From assembly GCA_946482355.1 (NCBI GenBank), contig CAMLRE010000072.1, positions 1-8,426 of the forward strand: DNA of 8,426 nucleotides, in the 5' to 3' direction. The notes beneath the pieces were generated by a model, which saw only the letters and a program-made list of their open reading frames with translations, ran no database searches and was not told where the DNA came from. Source of the DNA: an uncultured Bdellovibrio sp. (GTDB lineage Bacteria; Bdellovibrionota; Bdellovibrionia; Bdellovibrionales; Bdellovibrionaceae). A program made the position numbers and the translations under genes. Below, in pieces: positions 1 through 6,176 of the stretch (its first letter is position 1; each line of letters opens with the position of its first letter).

Positions 1-4
1 ACAT

Positions 5-34
5 TTGAACCTTTTGAACCCCTGGGTCGTCTAA
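5..34 (+). promoter_or_regulatory. Predicted ECF-sigma promoter of the sensor/sigma/anti-sigma operon
   Basis: A -35-like TTGAACC (5-11) is followed by a -10-like CGTCTAA (28-34), with 17 bases between GAAC and CGTC. This matches the general ECF-sigma promoter style (AAC core at -35, CGTC/TCTAA at -10). The same arrangement and spacing recurs at 1456-1484. By usual ECF geometry transcription would start near position 41, giving a leader of about 26 nt that contains the Shine-Dalgarno at 53-58. A second GAAC copy at 16-19 is too close to the -10 to act as its -35. The match is by eye; autoregulation by the downstream sigma factor is inferred. Confidence 0.68.
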
Positions 35-43
35 TGTTCAAAA
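12..43. repeat. 8-bp inverted repeat overlapping the promoter
   Basis: TTTTGAAC (12-19) and its exact reverse complement GTTCAAAA (36-43) are separated by 16 bases and bracket the -10 element. This could be an operator for a second regulator or a chance product of the duplicated TTGAACC motif (5-11 and 14-20). The arms are short and AT-rich, so confidence that it is functional is low. Confidence 0.3.
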
Positions 44-52
44 TTAACTTTA

Positions 53-58
53 AAGGAG
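53..58 (+). promoter_or_regulatory. Ribosome binding site that fixes the start of the first gene at 67
   Basis: AAGGAG lies 8 nt upstream of the ATG at 67. It supports that start over the in-frame ATG at 34, which has no Shine-Dalgarno and lies upstream of the predicted transcription start. Confidence 0.8.
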
Positions 59-66
59 CTTTAGTT

Positions 67-519
67 ATGCCCTCGAATTTACAAATTTCTCTAAAAAAAC
101 CTGCTGTATTAGCCGTTTTTTCGGTGGCCTTTTTGCTCTCAAATTTCGCGCAAGCTGGCAAAAAAGATATGCCGCATGGGTGTAACGAAAAAGAAAAGCA
201 GTTCTACGGTTCTTTGAAAAAAATTAAAGAGAAACTAGACCTGACAGAAGAGCAAAAAACTAAGCTTCAAGACATGCAAGCCACGTATGGCAAAGAGGCC
301 ATGAAGAAAAAGCATCACGAAATGGAGCAAGCTCATAAAGAATTAGAAGAGCTTCTAAAAAGTGATGCCAGCGATGAAAAAGTTCGCGAAAAATTTGCGT
401 CATTACAAAAAATTCAAGAGGATTTTGCCAAAACGCGCTTTGAACGAATCTTGCATATTCGTTCGATCTTAACCCCAGAACAGCGCACTAAATTTAAAAA
501 CATGATCGGAAAAGAATGA
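67..519 (+). CDS. Periplasmic Spy/CpxP/CnrX-like LTxxQ-motif protein, putative stress or metal sensor
   Basis: A 150-residue secreted protein that probably acts as the periplasmic sensor for the ECF sigma factor encoded next to it. A signal peptide is visible (basic KK at 10-11, hydrophobic 13-27, cleavage after AQA at 30). The mature part is almost all charged, helix-forming sequence. It has two LTxxQ motifs typical of the Spy/CpxP/ZraP/CnrX superfamily: LTEEQ (59-63) and LTPEQ (135-139). His and Cys residues at H37, C39, H83, H84, H90 and H130 could bind metal or respond to redox, but no CnrX site can be assigned by eye. Spy and CpxP are chaperone-like envelope stress proteins, while CnrX senses Ni/Co. 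The ATG at 67 is chosen over 34 because of the Shine-Dalgarno at 53-58 and a better signal peptide. The stop overlaps the sigma gene start (ATGA, 516-519). The family is well supported; the ligand is unknown. Confidence 0.85.
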   Translation: MPSNLQISLKKPAVLAVFSVAFLLSNFAQAGKKDMPHGCNEKEKQFYGSLKKIKEKLDLTEEQKTKLQDMQATYGKEAMKKKHHEMEQAHKELEELLKSDASDEKVREKFASLQKIQEDFAKTRFERILHIRSILTPEQRTKFKNMIGKE

Positions 520-1088
520 AGTTAAACTCGGCGGTTGTTTCTTTAACGAATTTGTTTACCAGATCAGAAAAAAGCGAATCTGAGCAGTTTTCTGATCTTT
601 ACAACAAATACCAAAAACTGGTGCGATCAGTAATTTTTCAAATTGCTGGCCCTTCGCATTTAAGTGATTTGGTGCAAGAAACATTTATCCGCGTCTGGGG
701 CAAACTTCCTGAATTCAGAAAAGAATCAGAAATTTCATCGTGGATTTACCGCATCGCTGTAAATATTGCTTTAGATCATTTGCGCAGCGAAAAACGCCAT
801 CCCACATCGAGTGATTCTGTTCTTGAATTTAAAAAAGATGGACGCGATTTGGAACAAGAATTAGCTAACCGCGAACTTGTCTCTGAAAGCTTGGCCGCTT
901 TAAGTATCGAACACCGAACGGTGATTGTTTTATCGTTAATCCACGAATTATCTTTGGCTGAAATAGCGCATGTTTTAGAACTTTCAGAAGGAACCGTAAA
1001 ATCAAGACTGCATTATGCCAAAGAACATTTGCGGCAATTTGTTTCTGAGTTGTCAGAAAAAAAAGAACAGCGAAAGAGGACATTATGA
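516..1088 (+). CDS. ECF-family RNA polymerase sigma factor (sigma-70 family, RpoE-like)
   Basis: A 190-residue sigma factor with the two-domain ECF layout and no sigma-3 domain. Region 2 spans about residues 24-93, with DLVQETFIRVW (51-61) and SWIYRIAVNIALDHLR (75-90), the segments that bind core polymerase and the -10 element. Region 4 spans about 125-175, with the helix-turn-helix around LSLAEIAHVLELSEGTVKSR (145-164) for -35 recognition. A charged linker joins them, and a basic tail (EKKEQRKR) ends the protein. The length is normal for the family. The gene overlaps both neighbours by ATGA, so translation is probably coupled to the upstream sensor and the downstream anti-sigma gene. The likely targets are the matching promoters at 5-34 and 1456-1484. 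Family assignment is firm; the ECF subgroup is not determined. Confidence 0.95.
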   Translation: MKLNSAVVSLTNLFTRSEKSESEQFSDLYNKYQKLVRSVIFQIAGPSHLSDLVQETFIRVWGKLPEFRKESEISSWIYRIAVNIALDHLRSEKRHPTSSDSVLEFKKDGRDLEQELANRELVSESLAALSIEHRTVIVLSLIHELSLAEIAHVLELSEGTVKSRLHYAKEHLRQFVSELSEKKEQRKRTL

Positions 1089-1444
1089 ATCGTTTTAATA
1101 AAATGAATGATGATGAACTAAAATCTTTTATTAAAGAAAATCAACCGCAAGCACCTCAAGCTGAGGCTGGCGAATTAAATTCTTTAATGCGCCAATTAAA
1201 ATTGAAACAACCAGAATCAACTTCAAACACGACTTGGTTATGGTTATCGACAGGTCTTGCTGCCAGTTTATTTATGTTTCATTTTTTAACGGTGGCTCCA
1301 ACAATAACTGAACCACCTGCAGTAGCAACAGTCGCTGCAACTTCAACCCAACCGATTTCTATTGAAGAAGATGATGAATACACTGAAGCTAGCGTTCCAA
1401 CTCTAGACATTGGTGAAGAATATTTAACTTTGGCCGGATTTTAA
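1085..1444 (+). CDS. Single-pass membrane protein, putative anti-sigma factor
   Basis: A 119-residue protein with about 50 N-terminal cytoplasmic residues, one membrane helix (WLWLSTGLAASLFMFHFLTV, 51-70) and a short periplasmic tail of about 49 residues that is Pro/Ala/Thr-rich and then acidic (EEDDEY, 94-99). This topology, together with a position directly behind an ECF sigma gene and a 4-bp ATGA overlap, is typical of anti-sigma factors. The N-terminal segment has a PQAPQAEAGE stretch (21-30) followed by a short amphipathic helix that could contact the sigma factor. No zinc-binding HxxxCxxC motif is present, so it is not a ZAS-type anti-sigma. In size it resembles the short CnrY type more than RseA. 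A Shine-Dalgarno AGAGGA (1075-1080) precedes the ATG; an alternative start is Met7. No homologue is recognised by sequence alone, and the function rests on context and topology. Confidence 0.72.
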   Translation: MNRFNKMNDDELKSFIKENQPQAPQAEAGELNSLMRQLKLKQPESTSNTTWLWLSTGLAASLFMFHFLTVAPTITEPPAVATVAATSTQPISIEEDDEYTEASVPTLDIGEEYLTLAGF

Positions 1445-1455
1445 GAAAATTTATC

Positions 1456-1484
1456 TGAACTTTTTCATCATCGGCGTCGTCAAA
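1456..1484 (+). promoter_or_regulatory. Predicted ECF-sigma promoter of the efflux operon
   Basis: TGAACTT (1456-1462) and CGTCAAA (1478-1484) have 17 bases between GAAC and CGTC, exactly as in the promoter at 5-34. Both sites also share GTCGTC at the -10 and a T-run just after GAAC. The site fills most of the 47-bp gap between the anti-sigma gene and the outer membrane factor gene. The predicted start of transcription is about 1491, at or next to the ATG at 1492. No terminator is visible after the anti-sigma gene, so read-through from the upstream promoter is also possible. Confidence 0.7.
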
Positions 1485-1491
1485 CGCATAT

Positions 1492-2910
1492 ATGAAAAAC
1501 CTTCGGATCTATCTTATTGTTTCACTTGTCGCTCCCTCCCTAGTTTTTGCCCAAACCGCAACAAGCCACGTTTCAAATTTAGAAAACATCGTGGCTCAAG
1601 CCGCAAACAAATCTGAAACACTTAAAAGCTTAGAAGCTTCACTTGAAAGTTTGGAAAGCGAAATCAAAGCACGTGATCTTGAATTATCATCACGCCTAAG
1701 CGCCGAACTTTCTGCTTACAAAGATAAACGCGAAGTTTTTGGTACCATTCCCCGTGAAGGCACATCCGGCATGTTTGGTTTAACTTTAGTAAAACCATTT
1801 TCTTCGGGAACTGAATTATCAGTAGCGACTGATCACACCTTACTTGGAAAAGATGACACTTACCCAGAACGAAACACCGCCGAGTGGCAAGTGCAGCTTT
1901 CACAATCGCTATGGCAAAATTCATTTGGTCACAGAACTCGTCTTCGCTACCAAGCTGAAGAGGCTGAATTAAGAAGCCGTAAAGCTTCATTAGAATTTGA
2001 GCGTCAGAATTTTTTAATTGCTGTTGAAAATGCTTATTGGGATTTAGTCTTAGCTGAAAAAGAATTAGCGATTCGTAAAGATAACGTTAAACGCAGTCAA
2101 ACTTTAGAAAAATGGACCTCAGGCCGCATGCGCCAGTTTGCTGCGGAAAAAACTGATTTGCTACAAGTGCAGGCCTTACTGGCGCAACGAAAATTAGATT
2201 TAGCCATCGTTGAAAATGATCTCACGAATAAACAAAAAAACTTAGAACAACTTGTTCCCGGCTTAGAATACAAATCCGCTGACTTCATAGCCGAAAAAAT
2301 GGGTGATTTAAGCTCAAATTACAAAGACCAGTTTAAAAATAAAAAATTACGCTTAGATGCCTATGCCCAAGCTCAGCGGGCGCAGCAAAATTCTTATGAA
2401 GCCCTACGCGATGAAGATAGTTTACGTCCTGACTTAAGCGTTTTTGCAAGTTACATGTCTAATGGCATTGCTGAAAAATTTGATCCGGCTTGGGATCGCG
2501 CCATTGAAGAAAATCATTCACAGCAAAAAGTCGGTCTAACTTTAACCATGCTTTTAGATAACGACACAAAATCGCAACAGAAAAAAGCTGCGGCCAAAGC
2601 CGCTGAAGCTGCGAAATACCGATCGCAAGCTTTAAACGGTGAATCAGAAAATTCTTGGGAAGAACTTTCACGTAATTTAGAAAATATCGGCGAACAAATT
2701 AAAGTCGCTAAAAGCCTCTTCGATATCCAATCGCAAAAACTAAAAGCTGAACAGCAACGATTTCAACAAGGTCGCACAACAACCTTACAAATGACGACAT
2801 TTGAAATTGACGCCGCCGAAAGTGAACTGCGTTTATACCGTCTTTTATCACAGCAACAGAAACTGGCCAGCCAGTTCAGATTATTCGTATCTGCAGGAAG
2901 TGACTTATGA
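1492..2910 (+). CDS. TolC-type outer membrane factor of an RND efflux system
   Basis: A 472-residue outer membrane channel protein, expected to form a trimeric barrel plus periplasmic alpha-tunnel through which the RND pump expels substrate. It has a clear signal peptide (MKNLRIYLIVSLVAPSLVFA, cleavage before Q21) and no lipobox cysteine, so it is TolC-like rather than lipidated OprM-like. Two OEP-type repeats are visible. The first has long helices around 150-250 (for example VENAYWDLVLAEKELAIR, 178-195). The second runs from about 280 to 465 and ends in the usual QQRFQQGRTTTLQMTTFEID pattern (421-440). Candidate strand segments lie near 92-113, 130-140, 314-322 and 345-355. Its 3' end overlaps the RND gene by ATGA (2907-2910), so the two are translated together. 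No Shine-Dalgarno precedes the ATG, in keeping with a leaderless transcript from the promoter at 1456-1484. The family is firm; the substrate is unknown. Confidence 0.9.
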   Translation: MKNLRIYLIVSLVAPSLVFAQTATSHVSNLENIVAQAANKSETLKSLEASLESLESEIKARDLELSSRLSAELSAYKDKREVFGTIPREGTSGMFGLTLVKPFSSGTELSVATDHTLLGKDDTYPERNTAEWQVQLSQSLWQNSFGHRTRLRYQAEEAELRSRKASLEFERQNFLIAVENAYWDLVLAEKELAIRKDNVKRSQTLEKWTSGRMRQFAAEKTDLLQVQALLAQRKLDLAIVENDLTNKQKNLEQLVPGLEYKSADFIAEKMGDLSSNYKDQFKNKKLRLDAYAQAQRAQQNSYEALRDEDSLRPDLSVFASYMSNGIAEKFDPAWDRAIEENHSQQKVGLTLTMLLDNDTKSQQKKAAAKAAEAAKYRSQALNGESENSWEELSRNLENIGEQIKVAKSLFDIQSQKLKAEQQRFQQGRTTTLQMTTFEIDAAESELRLYRLLSQQQKLASQFRLFVSAGSDL

Positions 2911-5900
2911 ATTTAATCAGTCTTTCTATCCGCCGCCCGGTTTTTGCCTGGGTCGTGATGTCGGCGTTAATTATTTTTGGAGCTATCAGCTTTAACCGTT
3001 TAGGCGTAAGCCAAATGCCCGATGTGGATTTTCCGGTTCTAAGTATTTCTGTAGGCTACGAAGGAGCATCACCTGAAGTGGTCGAAGCTGAAATTCTTGA
3101 TCCGATCGAACAGGCTTTATTATCAATTGAAGGGATTGAGGAGATGCGTGCCTCAGCCAGACAAGGCAGCGGAAGCATCACTTTAAATTTTGATATTAAT
3201 AGAAACGTCGATGTGGCACTGCAAGAAGTGCAAACAGCGATCAGCCAAGTGCGCTTACCAGAAGATGTTGATCCTCCGGTGATTCGTAAACGTAATCCTG
3301 AAGAATCACCGATTATGTTTATTGCGGTCACAACTGAAAAACCGTTACGTGAATCTTTGCAGTGGGTTGAAAGTTATTTGTTAGACCAATTTCGTTTTAT
3401 TCCCGGTATCGGTGAAGTTGATGTCGGAGGCTTTAGTTCACGTAACTTACGTGTTTGGCCTGACTTAGAAAAATTAAAACGCGCTGATCTTACAGTCGTT
3501 GATATTTTAGATACCATTCAATCACAGCATTTAGAATCGGCCGCCGGGCAGTTTGCAGATGATAAAAAAGAATACCGTGTGCGTTGGCTAGGAGAAGCGA
3601 CCACCGCACAAGAGGTAGGAAACATCCGCGTTCTTCGTCGCGGCGGCCAACTTATTCAAGACCGCACGTACCAATTAAAAGACGTGGCCTTGATTGAAGA
3701 TGGCTTAAGCGATATTCGCAGACGTGCTAAAGCCGATGGTAAAGAAGCGATCACGATTGCTGTTCGTAAACAGCGTGGCAGCAACGAAGTTGAATTAAGT
3801 GAAAAAGTCAGAGCTCAGGTTGAAAAATTAAAACAAAATTTACCTAAAGAATATAATTTAATCGTGAATATTGATTTCACTGAATCAACAAAAGCGGTTG
3901 TGGATACAACTGTGCATAAGTTGGTAACCGCAGCCATTGTAACAATCTTAGTCTGTTTCTTATTCTTAGGAAGTATTCAGGCTGCCGTTAATATTTTATT
4001 TTCAATTCCCACATCGATCATTGGAACCCTGACTATTTTATATTTTTCAGGTTTTACGCTAAATCTATTCACACTTTTAGCGTTAACACTTTCAATATCC
4101 ATTGTGGTCGATGATGCGATCATGCTTTTAGAAAATATAGTGCGGCATTACCGTATGGGAAAATCAGCCGCTCAAGCAGCCTACGATGGCTCGATGGAAA
4201 TCTTACCCGCTGCGACTGCTGCCACACTTGCCGTTGTGGCCGTGTTCTTACCGGTTGTTTTTATGAGCGGTATTACCGGTAAATTCTTTTTCCAGTTTGG
4301 TGTAACGATGTCAGCAGCGGTTTTATTATCGCTTTTAGAAGCTGTTACAATCACGCCGATGCGTTCAGCTCTTTTTATGAGAACCGGGCCAAAAACCACG
4401 CGTTTTGAATTATACCTAGAAGATCTGTTTCATAAAATTTCACAGGGTTATCAAAAAATCTTGCATGTTACATTAGCGTATTCAAAAACGATCATCGCGG
4501 TATCAACGTTGTTGTTCGTAGTTTCAATTTTTCTAGTAAAATACGTCAAACAAGAGTTCGTTCCGCAACAAGACCAGAACATTATTATCTTAAGCGGCCA
4601 AACACCAACCGGAACATCAATTGAACGCACTTACGATAAAGCTTTAGAAATTGAAAATATTTTAAAGAAAAATAAACATATTGATCGCTTCTTTGTATCT
4701 GTTGGAAGTGGTGGCCCTGGTGGCGGCGGAACTAACAGCATTTCAATGCCGCTGTATTTAAAACCGCGTGAAACCAGAAAAGAAACTCATGTCAATATCA
4801 TGACCGAGATTCGTAAAGAATTAGCTGCGGTAAAAGGTGTGCGTATTTCAATGCGTGATAATTCTTCACGCGGTTTAACTTCAGGAAGGCAAGATCCGAT
4901 TTCATTTAACTTACGTGGACCTAATCTTGACGTGTTAAATGAAAAATCAAAAGAGATCATGCAAAAACTTGAAGCCGAAGGTTTAACCGCTGAATTAGAT
5001 ACTGATTTTAAATTAGGACTGCCTGAATTTTTAATTCGCCCCAACCGTGAAGCTATGGCTTCAAAAGGTGTGGCGATTGATTCAGTCGCCCGCACGTTAA
5101 CAGCTACGGTAGCCGGTGTTCGTTCAAGCCAGATTACCTCGGATGGCAGACGATACGATATTCGCGTAAAATTACCTGAAGACCGTGTTACGAAAGCCAG
5201 CGATATTGAAAAAATCGAAGTTAGAAATAGTTTTGGTTTACGTGTTCCATTATCAGAACTTGTGACAACCGAAGATAACGAAACTTACCAGGGCATTACC
5301 CGCCTTAACCGCCAACGAGCCATCGGTGTCTTCGGGCAACCGGCTCCGGGCCATGGTCAGGGTGAAGTTTTGAACCGTGCTGAAGTTATTGCAAAAGAAA
5401 TTTTACCAGAAGGATATTCTTTTAACCTAGAAGGTGCTGCCGCGGGTCTAACAGAGAGTTTTAAGAGTCTAACAACGGCTCTTATTTTAGGGATTTTAGT
5501 AGCTTATATGATTTTAGCGGTTCAATTTAACTCATTCATTCACCCGATTTCAATTTTAGCTGCTTTACCGTTCAGTGTGACCGGCGCGATGTTGATTCTT
5601 TGGGGTACAGGCCAGTCACTGAATTTATTCAGCTATATCGGTCTAGTGGTGTTAATGGGTATCGCTAAAAAGAATTCGATTCTACTTGTTGAATTTACAA
5701 ACCATGTACGTCACGAAGGAGAAAAAAATATTTTAGAAGCTTTAACAAAAGCCTGCCCGATTCGTTTACGCCCCATCTTAATGACTTCGGTTGCAACAAT
5801 TGCGGCCGCTTTACCATTAGTGATTGGCGATAGCATCGGGCAAGAAACAAGAACACCGATGGGTCTTGTGATCATCGGCGGTACTTTGGTTTCTACGATT

Positions 5901-5981
5901 TTTACACTATTCGTAGTACCAAGCTTGTATCTGCTACTTTCAAAATTTGAATCTACTAGCCGCGACGAAATCAAAACATAA
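2907..5981 (+). CDS. RND-family inner membrane efflux transporter, HAE1 (AcrB-like) type
   Basis: A 1024-residue proton-driven pump of the AcrB/MexB class, full length for the family (about 1020-1050). TM1 is at 11-30. The first large periplasmic domain lies about 31-335, TM2-TM6 about 337-490, TM7 about 526-544, the second periplasmic domain about 545-850, and TM8-TM12 about 853-1011. The proton-relay residues are present: D402 and D403 in VVDDAIMLLEN (AcrB D407/D408), K922 in AKKNSILLVEF (AcrB K940) and R955 in RLRPILMTS (AcrB R971). The paired VDDAI aspartates place it in HAE1 rather than the heavy-metal HME (CusA/CnrA) group. A Gly-rich loop (600-608) precedes the PLYLKPR segment, as in relatives. 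The start overlaps the outer membrane factor gene by 4 bp. No periplasmic adaptor (MFP) gene accompanies it here. Substrate cannot be read from the sequence. Confidence 0.95.
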   Translation: MNLISLSIRRPVFAWVVMSALIIFGAISFNRLGVSQMPDVDFPVLSISVGYEGASPEVVEAEILDPIEQALLSIEGIEEMRASARQGSGSITLNFDINRNVDVALQEVQTAISQVRLPEDVDPPVIRKRNPEESPIMFIAVTTEKPLRESLQWVESYLLDQFRFIPGIGEVDVGGFSSRNLRVWPDLEKLKRADLTVVDILDTIQSQHLESAAGQFADDKKEYRVRWLGEATTAQEVGNIRVLRRGGQLIQDRTYQLKDVALIEDGLSDIRRRAKADGKEAITIAVRKQRGSNEVELSEKVRAQVEKLKQNLPKEYNLIVNIDFTESTKAVVDTTVHKLVTAAIVTILVCFLFLGSIQAAVNILFSIPTSIIGTLTILYFSGFTLNLFTLLALTLSISIVVDDAIMLLENIVRHYRMGKSAAQAAYDGSMEILPAATAATLAVVAVFLPVVFMSGITGKFFFQFGVTMSAAVLLSLLEAVTITPMRSALFMRTGPKTTRFELYLEDLFHKISQGYQKILHVTLAYSKTIIAVSTLLFVVSIFLVKYVKQEFVPQQDQNIIILSGQTPTGTSIERTYDKALEIENILKKNKHIDRFFVSVGSGGPGGGGTNSISMPLYLKPRETRKETHVNIMTEIRKELAAVKGVRISMRDNSSRGLTSGRQDPISFNLRGPNLDVLNEKSKEIMQKLEAEGLTAELDTDFKLGLPEFLIRPNREAMASKGVAIDSVARTLTATVAGVRSSQITSDGRRYDIRVKLPEDRVTKASDIEKIEVRNSFGLRVPLSELVTTEDNETYQGITRLNRQRAIGVFGQPAPGHGQGEVLNRAEVIAKEILPEGYSFNLEGAAAGLTESFKSLTTALILGILVAYMILAVQFNSFIHPISILAALPFSVTGAMLILWGTGQSLNLFSYIGLVVLMGIAKKNSILLVEFTNHVRHEGEKNILEALTKACPIRLRPILMTSVATIAAALPLVIGDSIGQETRTPMGLVIIGGTLVSTIFTLFVVPSLYLLLSKFESTSRDEIKT

Positions 5982-5983
5982 AC

Positions 5984-5990
5984 AGGGAGG
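5984..5990 (+). promoter_or_regulatory. Strong ribosome binding site for the small lipoprotein gene
   Basis: AGGGAGG sits 5 nt before the ATG at 5996 and just after the RND stop codon. It is the strongest Shine-Dalgarno in the window and is the main evidence that the very short reading frame behind it is translated. Confidence 0.8.
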
Positions 5991-5995
5991 TTTAT

Positions 5996-6127
5996 ATGAT
6001 CAAACGTGTGGTTTTCTTAACAGTAACTTTCTTGCTAGCGTCTTTCATCACTGCGTGCGCAACAACGGCGACCGTTTCTGACGGTTCATCGCAACAGCGC
6101 ACAACAGCAGCTGATCGCGCCCGCTAA
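5996..6127 (+). CDS. Small (43-residue) predicted lipoprotein
   Basis: Reads MIKRVVFLTVTFLLASFITA then Cys21. It has a basic n-region (K3, R4), a hydrophobic core (5-18) and a lipobox ITAC ending at C21, so signal peptidase II processing and lipidation are expected. The mature peptide is only 23 residues, rich in Thr, Ser and Gln and ending AADRAR. It begins 14 nt after the RND stop and has a near-perfect Shine-Dalgarno, so it is probably the last gene of the efflux operon. No family is recognised. Small lipoproteins of this kind are often missed in annotation. It could be a pump accessory, an entericidin-like envelope peptide or a stress-induced membrane peptide; nothing in the sequence decides this. 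That it is a real gene is well supported. Confidence 0.78.
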   Translation: MIKRVVFLTVTFLLASFITACATTATVSDGSSQQRTTAADRAR

Positions 6128-6144
6128 TATTACATTTGCTCTGC

Positions 6145-6176
6145 CATACGATTTCATGAACAATTGAAATCGTATG
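6145..6176. repeat. Perfect 12-bp inverted repeat covering the next gene's start codon
   Basis: CATACGATTTCA (6145-6156) and TGAAATCGTATG (6165-6176) are exact reverse complements around an 8-nt loop. The last three bases of the right arm are the ATG (6174-6176) of the downstream gene. As RNA this would form a hairpin hiding the start codon; as DNA it could be a regulator's operator. No U-run follows and the stem has only 4 G-C pairs in 12, so it is not a standard intrinsic terminator. Confidence 0.75.

Noticed and set aside
34..66. ATG at 34 as the start of the LTxxQ protein, adding 11 residues.
   Set aside because: It lies inside the predicted promoter -10 region, has no Shine-Dalgarno, and lengthens the signal peptide n-region; the ATG at 67 has AAGGAG 8 nt upstream.
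2907..5981. RND protein as a CusA/CnrA-type heavy-metal pump, as the Cnr-like context suggests.
   Set aside because: TM4 carries the double aspartate VDDAI of HAE1 pumps and lacks the HME-type DxAIVMVEN pattern.
6145..6176. Inverted repeat as an intrinsic terminator of the efflux operon.
   Set aside because: The stem is AT-rich and is followed by GCGCGACAATG, not a T-run; the right arm includes a start codon.
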